From the NCBI GenBank assembly GCA_963823045.1, contig CAWGKA010000012.1, positions 310,001-374,000 on the forward strand: a stretch of DNA of 64,000 bases, given 5' to 3'. Of the stretch, positions 9,792-22,254 are shown in pieces. Source of the DNA: JADLGL01 sp963823045. Its GTDB lineage: Bacteria > Pseudomonadota > Alphaproteobacteria > Rhizobiales > Kaistiaceae. Each line of letters begins with the position of its first letter. Positions within the stretch are counted from its first letter, which is position 1. The translations under genes were made by a program, and so were the position numbers. A model generated the notes under the pieces. It did not search any database, had not been told where the DNA came from, and worked only from the letters and a program-made list of their open reading frames with translations.

Positions 9792-10728
9792 AGGGTGCCT
9801 CGCATTACGGTCTGCATCCCGGCCTATCGATCGGGCGCGAAGATTGCGGAGACGCTGCAGTCCGTGCGGGACCAGACGTTCACCGATTTCATCGTCAAGA
9901 TCGCCGTGGAACCGACCGGTGAAGGTGACATCGACGCCGATGTCGAGCGCGATTTCGCGTCGGACCCGCGGTTCCGTTTCTACCGCAACCGTTCGCTGCT
10001 TGGCTGGGCCGGCAATATCGATCGCCTCATGTCGGGGGTGGAGACGGAGTTCTTCGCCATCCTGCCGCATGACGACATGTGGTACCCGGCGTTTCTGAGC
10101 GAGACGCTCGATGCGTTGGAACGGGAGCCGGACGCCTCTGTTGCCTTTAGCGATATTGAGCGCATCGGCGGCGTCGGCGGCTCGCGGCAACTTGACCTCG
10201 ACAACAGTTCGATCGGTGGGCAGCTGTTTTCCTTCTATCTCGGCACCGCGAGTGCCACGCCATGGCGTGGATTGACGCGGCGAAGTGTGCTGGCGACGAA
10301 CGCCGTCAACTTTCCCGACAATCCGTTTCGCGGCTATGGCGCGGAATCGGAATGGGCGCAGTATCTGCTTGCTCGAGGCATCGCCTTGCGCGTGCCGCGA
10401 GAGCTCTATCGCAAGCGAGACTACGAACGCGACTATCCCTCCGTGTCACGGGGATGGGTCAACGATTTCTCACGCGAGGAAAAGGAAGCCGCTTCTGAAC
10501 TTCATCGCGAGCGGATGTTGGCCGGCATACCCCCAAGCCTCCCGAAGAGCGTTGGGCGGGAGGCGGTGGTGCTCGCCTGCGAGGTGGCGATGCTGCGGCG
10601 AGCATGGGGGCTTGGCAGACTGCCGCTTACCGGGCTTCGGCGCGAAAGGGCGCAGATGGTTCGCGCCGCGGCCGAGAAGCTCAGGCCGCGGCCACAGCGC
10701 TACGTTCTTCGCTATCTCGATCGGGTCG

Positions 10729-13519
<2,791 letters not shown>

Positions 13520-13775
13520 GATGATCCTTTGTTGCCGGCGGTGATCCGACCCAGCGGGTAACGCCAACAGCAGTCGGTATCAGGCTCGCCTAGACCCCGG
13601 GAATGCAGCTCTCGCCTGCATCAGGATCAGAGCGCTGTGGACGCCAAGCCGTGAGAGAGATAAGAGGGGGGCCGTTGGTTGTCAATGTGGCGCCCCGGTG
13701 CGTTTTCGGCCGAATTGAGCGCCCTCTTGGCCGGTTCCGAGGAGACCTGCCAAGCACCTAAGGTGAGAGTGTTCC

Positions 13776-14873
13776 ATGACAGTTCTATCCCTCGGTCTCG
13801 GGACCGCTTCGAGGCGATTTCAAGACCATCGCTGCCGCGATCGCGGTGGTCGGATTGATGTCGCTGCCTGCGGTCGCGCAGGATGCGGGTGCGCGCCGGC
13901 GCCGGCCGCTCGACGAGCGCGGTGCCTAGTGGTCGGAGCCCGGCCCCGGAGCAGAGGCCGCTGCCAGCCCTGCTGCTGGTGACGCTGCGGCGACTCCTGC
14001 GCCGGTCGATCCCGACGCGGTCGTCGCCACCGTCAATGGTGAGCCGATCACCGAACGCGATCTGCAAATTGTCGCCGCCATCATGGGCGATCAGCTGACG
14101 CAATTCCCGCAGGAGAATTGGCGTGAGATCGAAATCGAAGTGGCGATCCAGTTCAAGCTGATGGCGGCCGCCGCGCGCGAGCAGGTGGACTGGACCAGGA
14201 CGCGCAGATTCCAGGCCGAGATGGCCATTCATGCGGAAGAGGCGTCTGCGCAATGAATATATCGCGGACGCATGATCATGCCGACCGTAACGGAAGATGC
14301 GCTGCCGGCCGCCTACAACACGGCCGTCGCCGGCATGGATCTCCCCGAGGAGGTTCAGATCGCTGCCATCACCGTGGCGACCGAAGCCGAGGCCAACGAC
14401 GTGATTCGCCGCATCAACAATGGCGAGGATTTCGCGGCCCTTGCCTTCGAGCTGTCGCTCAATCGGCAGAACGGCCGAAAATGGCGGCGTGATCGACCAG
14501 TATTGGCAGCCAGGCCAGCTGATCCAGGAACTCGACGATGTCGTGTTCACGCTCCAGTCGGGAGACGTGCTGCAATATCCGATCCAGATCGCCGATCAGT
14601 GGCATGTCATCAAGGTCACCGATCACCGGACGCAGCCGCCGCCGGCTTATGACGATCTGCGCGACCAGCTGCAGCAGCAGCTGGTGACGCAGGCCTACAC
14701 GAACGAGCTGGACACGCTCCGCGCTGCTGCCGACATCCAGATGATGGACGCGGCCTACGGCCGCAAGGACGCCGCGCCAGCTTCGGGTGCCGCCGCCCCG
14801 GCCGACCGCGTCCGCCCGCCGCGCCCGCTTCGGGCTGCCGCGCGCTGGGCCGGCGCCGGCCGCCGGTCCGTAG
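13776..14873 (+). CDS. Periplasmic peptidylprolyl isomerase, parvulin/SurA-like (at least eight frame breaks)
   Basis: The pieces join into a secreted chaperone/isomerase. A signal peptide (FKTIAAAIAVVGLM, cleavage after AVAQ) is followed by an Ala/Pro-rich linker. Then comes a SurA-like N domain, VVATVNGEPITERDLQIVA, and the parvulin domain VQIAAITVATEAEANDVI to QYPIQIADQWHVIKVTDHR. A helical tail and Ala/Pro-rich end finish at TAG 14871-14873. The linker and the stretch 14180-14275 carry most of the extra bases. It sits between divergent secA and argJ, a familiar alphaproteobacterial order. It should help fold outer-membrane proteins. Confidence 0.8.
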
Positions 14874-14896
14874 TCAGGGACAGCGCCGACCGCACC

Positions 14897-16132
14897 ATGG
14901 CGAAACTGTCGCCTCTTGCGCCGGCGTCGTTCCCGCTGCTGCCACCGATTGCCGGCGTTCGCCTGATGACGGCGGCCGCCGGCATTCGCTACCAGGGCCG
15001 CGACGACGTCCTGGTGATGGTGGTCGACGAAGGGACGACGGTGGCGGGCGTCCTGACGCAGCTCGAAATGTCCGTCGGCGCCGGTCGAATGGTGCCGAAG
15101 CGTGCTGCCACGCGGGACCACGCGCGCGCGATCCTGGTGAATTCCGGCAACGCCAACGCCTTCACCGGCCGCCGCGGGCGCGAGGCGACGCAGCCTCTCC
15201 GCCGAGGCGATGGCGCAGGCGCTGGGTTGCGAGCCGGAAGATGTTCTGCTCGCATCCACCGGTGTCATCGGTGAGCCGCTGGCGGCCGAACGGTTCGCCG
15301 CCGTCGTCGGCGACATGGTGCGCGATGCGCGGCCGGAACGCTGGGAATCGGCGGCGCGCGCGATCATGACGACCGACACCTTCGCCAAGGGCGCAACCGC
15401 GACGGCGAAGATCGACGACGTCGAAGTCCGCATCAACGGCATCGCCAAGGGGTCCGGCATGATCGCGCCGGATATGGCGACGATGCTTGCCTTCATGGCG
15501 ACGGACGCGCCGATCGCGACGCCGGTGCTGCAGGAGATCCTGTCGACCGGCGTTCGCGGCAGCTTCAACGCGATCACAGTCGACGGCGACACATCGACCT
15601 CCGACACGCTGCTCTTCCTCGCGACCGGCGCCGCCGACGTCGCGCCGATAGAGTCGGCCGCCGACCCTCGTCTCGACGCGTTCCGCGAGCGCGGTGGAGG
15701 GCGTGCTGCTCGACCTCGCATTGCAGGTCGTGCGCGACGGCGAAGGGGCGACCAAATTCGTCGAGGTCGAGGTCACGGGCGCGGTATCGGACGAGTCGGC
15801 CCGGCGGATCGCGATGTCGATCGCCAATTCGCCGCTGGTGAAGACGGCGATCGCCGGCGAGGACGCCAATTGGGGCCGCGTCGTCATGGCCGTCGGCAAG
15901 GCCGGCGAGCCGGCCGACCGCGATCTCCTTGACGATCTGGTTCGGACCGCACCGCGTCGCCAAGGATGGCGAGCGCGACCCGGATTATTCCGAGGCCGAC
16001 GTCTCGGAATACATGAAGGGCCAGGAGCTGACGATCAAAGTCGAGATCGGGCTTGGCGACGGGCGCGACCGGGTTTGGACCTGCGATCTGACGCACGGCT
16101 ATATCGACATCAACGCCGACTACCGGACGTGA
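14897..16132 (+). CDS. argJ: Bifunctional glutamate N-acetyltransferase/amino-acid acetyltransferase (three frame breaks)
   Basis: Arginine biosynthesis enzyme that transfers acetyl from N-acetylornithine to glutamate, recycling the acetyl group; in many bacteria it can also use acetyl-CoA. The chain starts MAKLSPLAPASFPLLPPIAG and contains ILVNSGNANAFTG and the autoproteolysis site IAPDMATMLAF, where the Thr becomes the N-terminal nucleophile of the beta chain. GEDANWGRVVMAVGKAG and the C-terminus LTHGYIDINADYRT are also present. Extra bases lie near 15175, 15690 and 15945. The TGA overlaps the GTG start of mutT. Confidence 0.93.
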
Positions 16133-16531
16133 CCGACATCTTGTTCGTTGCCGCCGGCGCGCTGGTCGACGCCGACAAGCGCGTGCTCATCTGCCAGCGG
16201 CCCGAGGGCAAGGAGATGTCGGGCCTGTGGGAGTTTCCCGGGCGGCAAGGTCGAGGCAGGGGAGACGCCCGAGGCGGCGCTGATCCGCGAGCTCGGCGAG
16301 GAACTCGGCATCGAGGTCGGCGCCCGCTGCCTGTCGCCGCTCAGCTTCGTCAGCCACGACTATGGCGACTTCCATCTGTTCATGCCGCTCTATGTCGTCC
16401 GCCGCTGGACCGGAATTCCGCAGGCGATGGAGGGGCAGGCAGCTGAAATGGGTGCGGCCGATCCAGCTCGGGCAATATCCGATGCCGCCGCCGATGTGCC
16501 GCTCGTTGCAGCGTTAACCAATTCTTTGTGA
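16129..16531 (+). CDS. mutT: (Deoxy)nucleoside triphosphate pyrophosphohydrolase, Nudix family (frame breaks)
   Basis: Housecleaning hydrolase expected to remove 8-oxo-dGTP from the nucleotide pool. It starts with GTG overlapping the argJ TGA (GTGA). The N-terminal ILFVAAGALVDADKRVLICQ leads to an almost complete Nudix box, GETPEAALIRELGEELGIEV. One extra G near 16242 splits the FPGGK segment from the box. Two or more further frame changes, near 16437 and 16490, disturb the LKWVRPIQLGQYPMP region, but the final VPLVAALTNSL is in the expected frame. About 133 residues, normal for MutT. Confidence 0.85.
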
Positions 16532-16579
16532 AGCCTGACCGATTTTAACCGACGGCCCTTCTGGGCCAGTGCTGGAACC

Positions 16580-16831
16580 ATGTTGGTACGGAGTTGGGGG
16601 ATGTCGGTGAGCGAGGGGCTGAGCGAGGCCGAAATTGGCGGCCGGAGGCCCGGCGGCGTGTTGATCTTTCGTTCCGTTGCTGATTGCCATTCTGGGAGCG
16701 GGGGCGATCTTCCTCGGCCAGGCCGCCAACCATCGGCGCATGCCAGCTCGGGCTACGGCATCGACGAGCGCATCACCGGTGCGATCCCTGCCGCCGAGAC
16801 TGACGGCGGCGTCATCACCTTCGCCCGCTAG
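16580..16831 (+). CDS. Small putative membrane protein (frame breaks), unknown function
   Basis: A short gene of roughly 80 residues. The ATG at 16580 opens a polar start, MLVRSWGMSVSEG. In another frame the middle reads LLIAILGAGAIFLGQAA, a good single membrane helix. The first frame then returns for the tail YGIDERITGAIPAAETDGGV. Breaks near 16670 and 16750 would explain this. It ends 4 bases past the stop of the convergent methyltransferase gene, so the two stops overlap slightly. I recognise no family; treat it as a probable small inner-membrane protein. Confidence 0.4.
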   Translation: MLVRSWGMSVSEGLSEAEIGGRRPGGVLIFRSVADCHSGSGGDLPRPGRQPSAHASSGYGIDERITGAIPAAETDGGVITFAR

Positions 16832-17736
16832 CGCTTTTCCGGGCCAGCCTTTTCGCCAGCCGATCGCTCGGCCGTGCCGAGCGCATCGGCGAGGCGCATC
16901 TTGGCCGAGCCCGGCCGCAGCGGCTTCTGCTGGCTCTCATGCGGCGCCCAACCGGACAGCCACACGAAATCGAACGTCGCGGGAATGCGGCCATCGGCGT
17001 CGGCGAAGCGCTCGGCATAGAGCTCGGCGGTGCGCGTGACGATGCCGCGCGTCAGGGGCCGCCGGTCGCTCGCCGTCAGGACATTGGTGGCGCCCATGGC
17101 GCGGAGGTCGCGCATCAGGGCCAGCGCATCGGCATAGCGGACTGTGACACGGTCCTGATCGGCGACCGGAAGAGCAAAGCCGGCCCGTTGCAGCAAGCGC
17201 GCCCAGGTCGCGGACGCCGGCGAATGGCGCAACACGAGGCGTCGCACCACCGCGAATTTCGGCCTCTGCCGCGGTGAGCGACTGGCGGAGTTCGGTCAGC
17301 GTGTCGCCGCCGAGTAGAGCGGCGAGAAACAAGCCATCCGGCCGCAACGCGTATTTGATCTGCGCCAGCGCCCCCGGCAGGTCGTTGGCGAGATGTAAGG
17401 CCGAGCGCGGAGACAACGAGATCGACGCTCTGATGAGCCGAGCGGGTATGGCCTCGGCGTCGGCGACGGCGAAAGGCACGTCACTCCCGGTTGATGCGAC
17501 GCGATCGAAGCGGACCATCCGGGCGACTTGTCCGCCGGCGGCAAGGCTTGCGGTCGAGGCTCGGCAGGGGCGTCATCAGGTCGACGCCGAGGTCGAAGGA
17601 TTTCTGCACGACGGCCAGTCGTTCACCCAGTTCCGCCACCGCTTCCGACAGGAGGAAGTCGGCGCCGGGCTTGGCGATCGCCGCGCGCGCGTTGGCGGTG
17701 CTGGTCGGCTCGGCGGTGGTCAAAGAGGTCTGTCAT
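16828..17736 (-). CDS. SAM-dependent methyltransferase, NDUFAF5/BioC-like (several frame breaks)
   Basis: Pieces in three frames join into a protein of about 290 residues. From ATG 17736 it reads MTDLF, then AAIAKPGADFLLSEAVAELG, a weakly visible glycine-rich region, SLSPRSALHLANDLPGALAQ, ALRPDGLFLAALLGGDTL, RDLRAMGATNVLTASDRRPL and the C-terminus WLSGWAPHESQQKPLRPGSA. This is the arrangement of alphaproteobacterial Methyltransf_11 proteins related to the complex I assembly factor NDUFAF5. Breaks fall near 17715, 17540, 17450 and 17250. It is divergent from comF. The substrate is unproven. Confidence 0.8.
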
Positions 17737-17818
17737 GGTCTCGAACTGTTTATGTCGAGGGCGATCGGGCGGTCAAAAGCTGCTCGCTGCGGCGACGCGG
17801 AGGCGATAGGCTTTCCCG

Positions 17819-18607
17819 ATGACATATGGGCTCGATCGCGAGGATGCAGGCAGTTGGCGGCCGCGGCGTTTCGGACGCCTCAGCGGTGCGGCGGGCCGGC
17901 TGGTGCGCACCATTCTGCCGCCCAATTGCCTCGCCTGCGGCATCCCGGTCTCAAGCGAAGGGGCGCTTTGCACCGACTGTTGGAACGGCCTTCGCCTGAT
18001 CGAACGGCCCTTCTGCGAGCGTTTGGCGATCCCATTCACCTATGATCTCGGTGAGGGGACGCTGTCCGCGGAAGCGATCGCCGATCCGCCGCCCTTCGAG
18101 CGCCTGCGCGCCGTGGCCCTGTTTGACGGCACGGCGCGGCAACTCGTTCACGCCGTCAAATATCGCGACCATCTCGAGCTGGTGCGCTGGATGGCGGCCT
18201 GGATGGCGCGGGCCGGTGCGGACGTTCTCGAAGCCGCCGACATCATCGTTCCGGTGCCCTTGCATTGGCGACGCCTATGGTGGCGGCGCTTCAACCAGTC
18301 GGCCGTCCTGGCGACGGCTTTGGCCAAGCAGAGTGGCAAACCGGTCGCGCTGGCGGCCCTTAAGCGCGTCCGTCCGACGCCGAAACAGGTCGGCCTTGGC
18401 GCCAAGGCGCGCAGCGACAACGTGCGCGGCGCGTTTCGCGTCACGGCGGAAGGCCAGCCGGATATCGCCGGCAGGCGTGTTCTCATCGTCGATGACGTCT
18501 ATACGACCGGGGCGACGATGAAGGCCGTTACGCGGGCACTGAAGCGCGGCGGGGCTGGAGACGTTGACGCACTCGTCTTCGCAAGGGTTGCGCGCGGCAC
18601 CGACTGA
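17819..18607 (+). CDS. comF: ComF family protein (phosphoribosyltransferase-like)
   Basis: An intact 262-residue protein. An N-terminal zinc-finger-like segment with CLACGIPVSSEGALCTDCW (two Cys pairs) leads into a PRTase-like domain carrying VLIVDDVYTTGATMKAV, the phosphoribosyl pyrophosphate loop. IIVPVPLHWRRLWWRRFNQ is also characteristic. Family members are linked to DNA uptake in competent bacteria and to purine/PRPP-related functions; the exact role here is unknown. It precedes grxC by 41 bases and may share its transcript. Confidence 0.9.
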   Translation: MTYGLDREDAGSWRPRRFGRLSGAAGRLVRTILPPNCLACGIPVSSEGALCTDCWNGLRLIERPFCERLAIPFTYDLGEGTLSAEAIADPPPFERLRAVALFDGTARQLVHAVKYRDHLELVRWMAAWMARAGADVLEAADIIVPVPLHWRRLWWRRFNQSAVLATALAKQSGKPVALAALKRVRPTPKQVGLGAKARSDNVRGAFRVTAEGQPDIAGRRVLIVDDVYTTGATMKAVTRALKRGGAGDVDALVFARVARGTD

Positions 18608-18648
18608 ACGATCTATTAGGACCAATTGTGCCATCGTGGTGACCTGAC

Positions 18649-18906
18649 ATGCCTGAAGTCGTCATTTATTCCCGCCCGTTTTGCGGCTATTGCGAACTGG
18701 CAAAGGACCTTCTCCATCGGAAGGGCGTGCCCTACGCGGAGATCAATGTGGAAGCGGACCGGTCGCGCCTGTCGGAAATGGTTAGCCGCTCCGGTGGTCG
18801 CATGACCTTCCCGCAGATCTTCATCGGCGAGCGCCATGTTGGCGGCTACACCGACCTTGCGGGCCTCGACCGCCGCGGAGCTCTCGACGAGTTGCTGACG
18901 GCGTAG
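18649..18906 (+). CDS. grxC: Glutaredoxin 3
   Basis: An 85-residue dithiol glutaredoxin, normal length. The active site is FCGYC at residues 11-15 of a PEVVIYSRPFCGYCELA start. The cis-proline segment MTFPQIFIGE and the glutathione-binding VGGYTDL are present. It reduces disulfides with glutathione in the cytosol. It lies 41 bases after comF and 7 bases before the nitrilase-like gene, so the three probably form one transcription unit. Confidence 0.96.
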   Translation: MPEVVIYSRPFCGYCELAKDLLHRKGVPYAEINVEADRSRLSEMVSRSGGRMTFPQIFIGERHVGGYTDLAGLDRRGALDELLTA

Positions 18907-18913
18907 GATTGGG

Positions 18914-19767
18914 ATGATGACCGAGCGGTTCACGGCAGGGTTGGTACAGATGCGTAGCGGCCGCTCGCCGGCAGCGAATATCGCCGTCGCCGAATCCCTG
19001 ATCCGCGAGGCCGCTGCTGAAGGCGCGGACTATGTGTTGACGCCCGAGATGACGAACATTCTCGATCGCAACACGCAGAACACGATCGCTGCGGCCGAGA
19101 TCGAGGCCGAGGATCCTGCCCTTCGCCGGTTCAGCGACCTTGCCGAGGAACTGCGCATCTGGCTGCATGTCGGCTCGCTCGCCATTCGCGCCGAACATGG
19201 CGTCGTCAACCGCGGCTATTTGATCGATCCCGAAGGCAAGATCGCCGCGCGCTACGACAAGATCCACATGTTCGACGTCGATCTGCCCGGTGGCGAAAGC
19301 TGGCGCGAAGTCGCGCCTTTATCATCCGGGCGGGGAGGCGGTCGTCGTCGACCTGCCCTGGGCCCGGCTCGGCATGACCATCTGCTACGATCTCCGCTTC
19401 CCGCAGCTGTTCCGCGCCTTGGCGCATGCCGGCGCGACTGTCATCGCCGTCCCCGCCGCCTTCACGCGGCAGACCGGCCAGGCCCACTGGCATGTACTGC
19501 TCAGGGCGCGCGCGATCGAGACGGGGAGCTACATCCTCGCCGCGGCGCAGGGTGGCAGAGCATGAGGACGGCCGCGAGACTTTCGGCCATAGCCTCATCG
19601 TCGACCCGTGGGGCCGCATCCTTGCAGAGACTGGCGAGGAGCCGGGCGTGATCCTCGCCGAAATCGATCCGTCGGCGAGCCTTGCCGTGCGGACGCAGAT
19701 TCCCGCGTTGCAGCACGATCGTGATTTTGCCTCGCCGGTGGCGATCGAAGTGGCGGAAGCCTCGTGA
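18914..19767 (+). CDS. Carbon-nitrogen hydrolase (nitrilase superfamily; two frame breaks)
   Basis: Cytosolic nitrilase-fold hydrolase, probably an omega-amidase or deaminated-glutathione amidase. All three catalytic residues are visible: Glu in LTPEMTN, Lys in ARYDKIHMFD and Cys in MTICYDLRFPQL. The chain starts MMTERFTAGLVQMRSG and ends QIPALQHDRDF to VAEAS. One extra base near 19304 separates GESWRE from SRLYHPGGEAVV, and another near 19550 separates YILAAAQGG from EHEDGRETFGHS. The gene lies between grxC and DUF1178 and its stop overlaps the DUF1178 start. Confidence 0.9.
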
Positions 19768-20225
19768 TCCGCTACGAGCTGATTTGCGACCAGGGCGACC
19801 GCTTCGAAGCATGGTTCCGCGGCTCCGAGGACTTTGACCTTCAGGCCAATGACGGCCTGATCGTGTGCCCGCAATGCGGCTCGTCGGAGGTCGGCAAAGC
19901 CCTGATGGCGCCGGCCGTGCGCAGCTCGAAAGCAAGGACAGCAACGCCAGAGTCAGGCGACCAAGGGGATACCGTCCGCCTCGCCGCCGGGCCGGACCCG
20001 TCGATCGGTCAGGCGATGGAACTCCTGCGCAAGATCAGCAAGCAAGTGCGCGAACGTTCCGACGATGTCGGCCGCCGCTTCGCGGAAGAGGCGCGCAAGA
20101 TCCACTATCGGGAAGTCGAACCGCGCGACATTGTCGGGGAGGCGACGCCGGCCGAGGCCAAGGCGTTGCAGGAGGAGGGGATTGAATTCCACACCCTCCC
20201 GATCCTGCCGGAAGACCAGAACTAG
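19764..20225 (+). CDS. DUF1178 family protein
   Basis: An intact 153-residue protein starting with GTG (MIRYELICDQGDRFEAWFR) that overlaps the upstream TGA. It has an N-terminal zinc-ribbon-like CPQCGSSEVGKALMAPAV, a variable middle, and a conserved C-terminus with RRFAEEARKIHYREVEPRDI and ATPAEAKALQEEGIEFHTLP. The family has no known function. Position at the end of the grxC-nitrilase cluster is typical for alphaproteobacteria. Confidence 0.92.
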   Translation: MIRYELICDQGDRFEAWFRGSEDFDLQANDGLIVCPQCGSSEVGKALMAPAVRSSKARTATPESGDQGDTVRLAAGPDPSIGQAMELLRKISKQVRERSDDVGRRFAEEARKIHYREVEPRDIVGEATPAEAKALQEEGIEFHTLPILPEDQN

Positions 20226-20237
20226 CCTTCGCCAGCC

Positions 20238-21374
20238 CTAGAATGGGTGGAAGTTGACGCCGCCGCGGAACGTCGTCTCGGTGAAGCCGGTGCCGCCGAA
20301 CGGTGCGATCTTGGCCAACTCCATGAAGCCCGTGGTGCGCTCCCCGACGACGACCTCCATGCCGCCACCGAGCGTATAGAACATCCCTTGGCCGTCGCGG
20401 TAGCGAACGCCCCCCTCGCCATAGAAGAGGACGTTGCCGTTCGGCGTGTAGCCGGTTCGGGCGCTGACATCGGCAGTCAAGCCGAGACCGCAACAGATGA
20501 TCTTGTTCACCGTCCCTTCGACGCCGGCCACGATGTTGTTGCCGAGCGCGAAATTGTAGCCGGCGATCACGGTGAGTTGGCGCGGTGCGCCTGCGCCGAC
20601 GCCGACATAGGGGCCGGCCCAGTCGAAGGCGTGCGGCGTCATCTCGTTGTTGATGGCCCCGAAATGGTAGTTGATACCGAGCGAGACCATCTGCGCGAAG
20701 TAGCGGACGTCGTGGTCTGTCGCAGTCGCGGGCCCGGCCGGGTCGCCGGTCCCGGCGTCGATCGATTCGCCGGCGATGTTGAAGGACGGGAAGGCCATCA
20801 CGCGATAGCCGGCGGTGACGGAAACGCCATGGCCGACGGCATATTCGACGCCAGCGCCGGCGGTTGCGCCCATGAGCCAGCGGCCCTGGCGGATGTAATA
20901 GTCCGCGACATCGTCACGGGCCTGGTTGATGAGGTGCGCGAAGAGCGGGCCCGCTTCGACGTAGAACAGGGCGCGGTCGGTGGCGAAGCCGAACACGGCG
21001 GTCGTGGCCACGGCCCAATGCTGCTTCACCAGGAAGCTGTCGGAGGCAAAGTAGGGGCTCGGCGCGTCGTAATTGCTGATGCCCCCGAGACCCGTGATGA
21101 TCGCGGTCTGGACGCCATAGACGAACTGGCCGTTCTGCCAGTTGTAGCCAAGCCGGACGTCGAACGGATAGCCGCGCAGGCCGTGGCTGAACGTGTCGCC
21201 TGGCGCGTTGTTGTAATAGCCGTCGGTGTTGAAGACGTATGTGGCCGTGCCCCAGCCAAAGACAGGCGAGATGCCGGCATAGGCGCCGGCCCAATCGCCC
21301 GCTTCGTCGGCGGAAGCGGTACCAGCAGTTGCCGCCAACAATCCGGCGGCGATCAGTAGCTTCAGCTTGATCAT
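20238..21374 (-). CDS. Outer-membrane beta-barrel protein with two barrel-like halves
   Basis: A raw ORF opens at 21443, but the signal peptide begins at ATG 21374: MIKLKLLIAAGLLAATAG with cleavage after ASA. The mature part of about 355 residues alternates aromatic and polar residues as in beta-strands and ends GVNFHPF with the C-terminal Phe typical of outer-membrane barrels. Two segments look like barrel starts: DWAGAYAGISP at the mature N-terminus and FDWAGPYVGVGAG about 230 residues later. The second half resembles the divergent single-barrel neighbour at 21608. Pore or ligand specificity is unknown. Confidence 0.75.
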   Translation of the reverse strand: MIKLKLLIAAGLLAATAGTASADEAGDWAGAYAGISPVFGWGTATYVFNTDGYYNNAPGDTFSHGLRGYPFDVRLGYNWQNGQFVYGVQTAIITGLGGISNYDAPSPYFASDSFLVKQHWAVATTAVFGFATDRALFYVEAGPLFAHLINQARDDVADYYIRQGRWLMGATAGAGVEYAVGHGVSVTAGYRVMAFPSFNIAGESIDAGTGDPAGPATATDHDVRYFAQMVSLGINYHFGAINNEMTPHAFDWAGPYVGVGAGAPRQLTVIAGYNFALGNNIVAGVEGTVNKIICCGLGLTADVSARTGYTPNGNVLFYGEGGVRYRDGQGMFYTLGGGMEVVVGERTTGFMELAKIAPFGGTGFTETTFRGGVNFHPF

Positions 21375-21607
21375 CAGCGCCCAGCTCGCATCGATCTGAA
21401 TCGACGACGACCCTAGCGTGTCCTCCGGGCTGAAATCAATCAAAACGCCAGCAAGTCACGGCTTTGAGAATAATTGCGCCGCCCGCTGTGGTGCATTTGT
21501 CGCGGCGTTTCGGTTTTTCAGGCGGGGCGCGAAATCTGGCGCTTCTCGCGCGTGCGGCATGGGACTATCAAAGGTGCCAGCTGTTTCGGATGGGATAGGG
21601 CGAACCA

Positions 21608-22132
21608 ATGAAGAAGATTGCTGCGCTGTTGCTCGGCTTGGGGACATCGTTGTTGGCTGTCCAGGCGAATGCTGCCGACCTCACAACGACAGTGCCGGTC
21701 GTGACGACGACGCCAGTGGCGCCCCCAGCGCCGGCCTTCAACTGGAATCGGTTCTATTTCGGCGCTTATGGCGGCCTGTGGCAGGGCCCCGATCCGCGCT
21801 TCGGCGTCTTCACCGGGCGCAATGTCCTGCTTGGCGATCGCTTCGTCATCGGCGCCGACATTGCCGCTGGCTTCTGGGGCACCGCGCCGATGATACCCGA
21901 GTGGACTGCTCTGGCGCGCCTCGGGGTGGTCATAGGCGATCGCGTTCTCGTTTACGGCGGGGCCGGAGCAAACGCCAATTTTGGTGCGCCGCCGACCCTG
22001 ACGCTTGCGACCGGCGTTGAGATTGCGCTCGGCACCAATGCGACCCTTCGCGGCGAAGTGCTCTATTGGGATCCGTTCGGCGCCATCGGTTACGCCGCGT
22101 CGGTCGGCATCGCCTGGTACTTCGGCAACTGA
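21608..22132 (+). CDS. Small outer-membrane beta-barrel protein
   Basis: A 174-residue protein with signal peptide MKKIAALLLGLGTSLLAV (cleavage after ANA), a Thr/Pro-rich linker and a barrel of about 8 strands that begins FNWNRFYFGAYGG and ends GIAWYFGN. The strand pattern parallels the second half of the divergent neighbour at 20238-21374, suggesting common ancestry. A strong terminator follows 24 bases after the stop. Function unknown; structural or adhesive roles are typical for such proteins. Confidence 0.7.
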   Translation: MKKIAALLLGLGTSLLAVQANAADLTTTVPVVTTTPVAPPAPAFNWNRFYFGAYGGLWQGPDPRFGVFTGRNVLLGDRFVIGADIAAGFWGTAPMIPEWTALARLGVVIGDRVLVYGGAGANANFGAPPTLTLATGVEIALGTNATLRGEVLYWDPFGAIGYAASVGIAWYFGN

Positions 22133-22156
22133 GCCACGCAGTTCCGGACGAAATCG

Positions 22157-22183
22157 AAAGGCCTCGCTTCGGCGGGGCCTTTT
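22157..22183 (+). terminator. Rho-independent terminator after the small barrel gene
   Basis: An 8-bp stem GGCCTCGC/GCGGGGCC (one G-T pair) closed by a TTCG tetraloop, extended by AAA/TTT and followed by a T run. The A tract on the other side means it could also serve the opposing patatin-like gene. Confidence 0.85.
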
Positions 22184-22197
22184 GCAATTCGCCGCCG

Positions 22198-22254
22198 TCA
22201 GGCGATCCGGAGCGGGCGGTCGGCGGCGAGGAGGCAGTTCACGGCTGGCGCCAG
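22198..22254 (-). repeat. Truncated copy of the ubiG 3' end
   Basis: On the minus strand this reads as the last 18 codons of ubiG, LAP-AVNCLLAADRPLRIA plus stop. Compared with the genuine end at 23135-23200, 45 of the first 48 bases are identical. Nine bases (the GDL codons) are then missing and 8 more bases match. The stop TGA of the patatin-like gene lies inside this copy, in a different frame. Confidence 0.9.
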
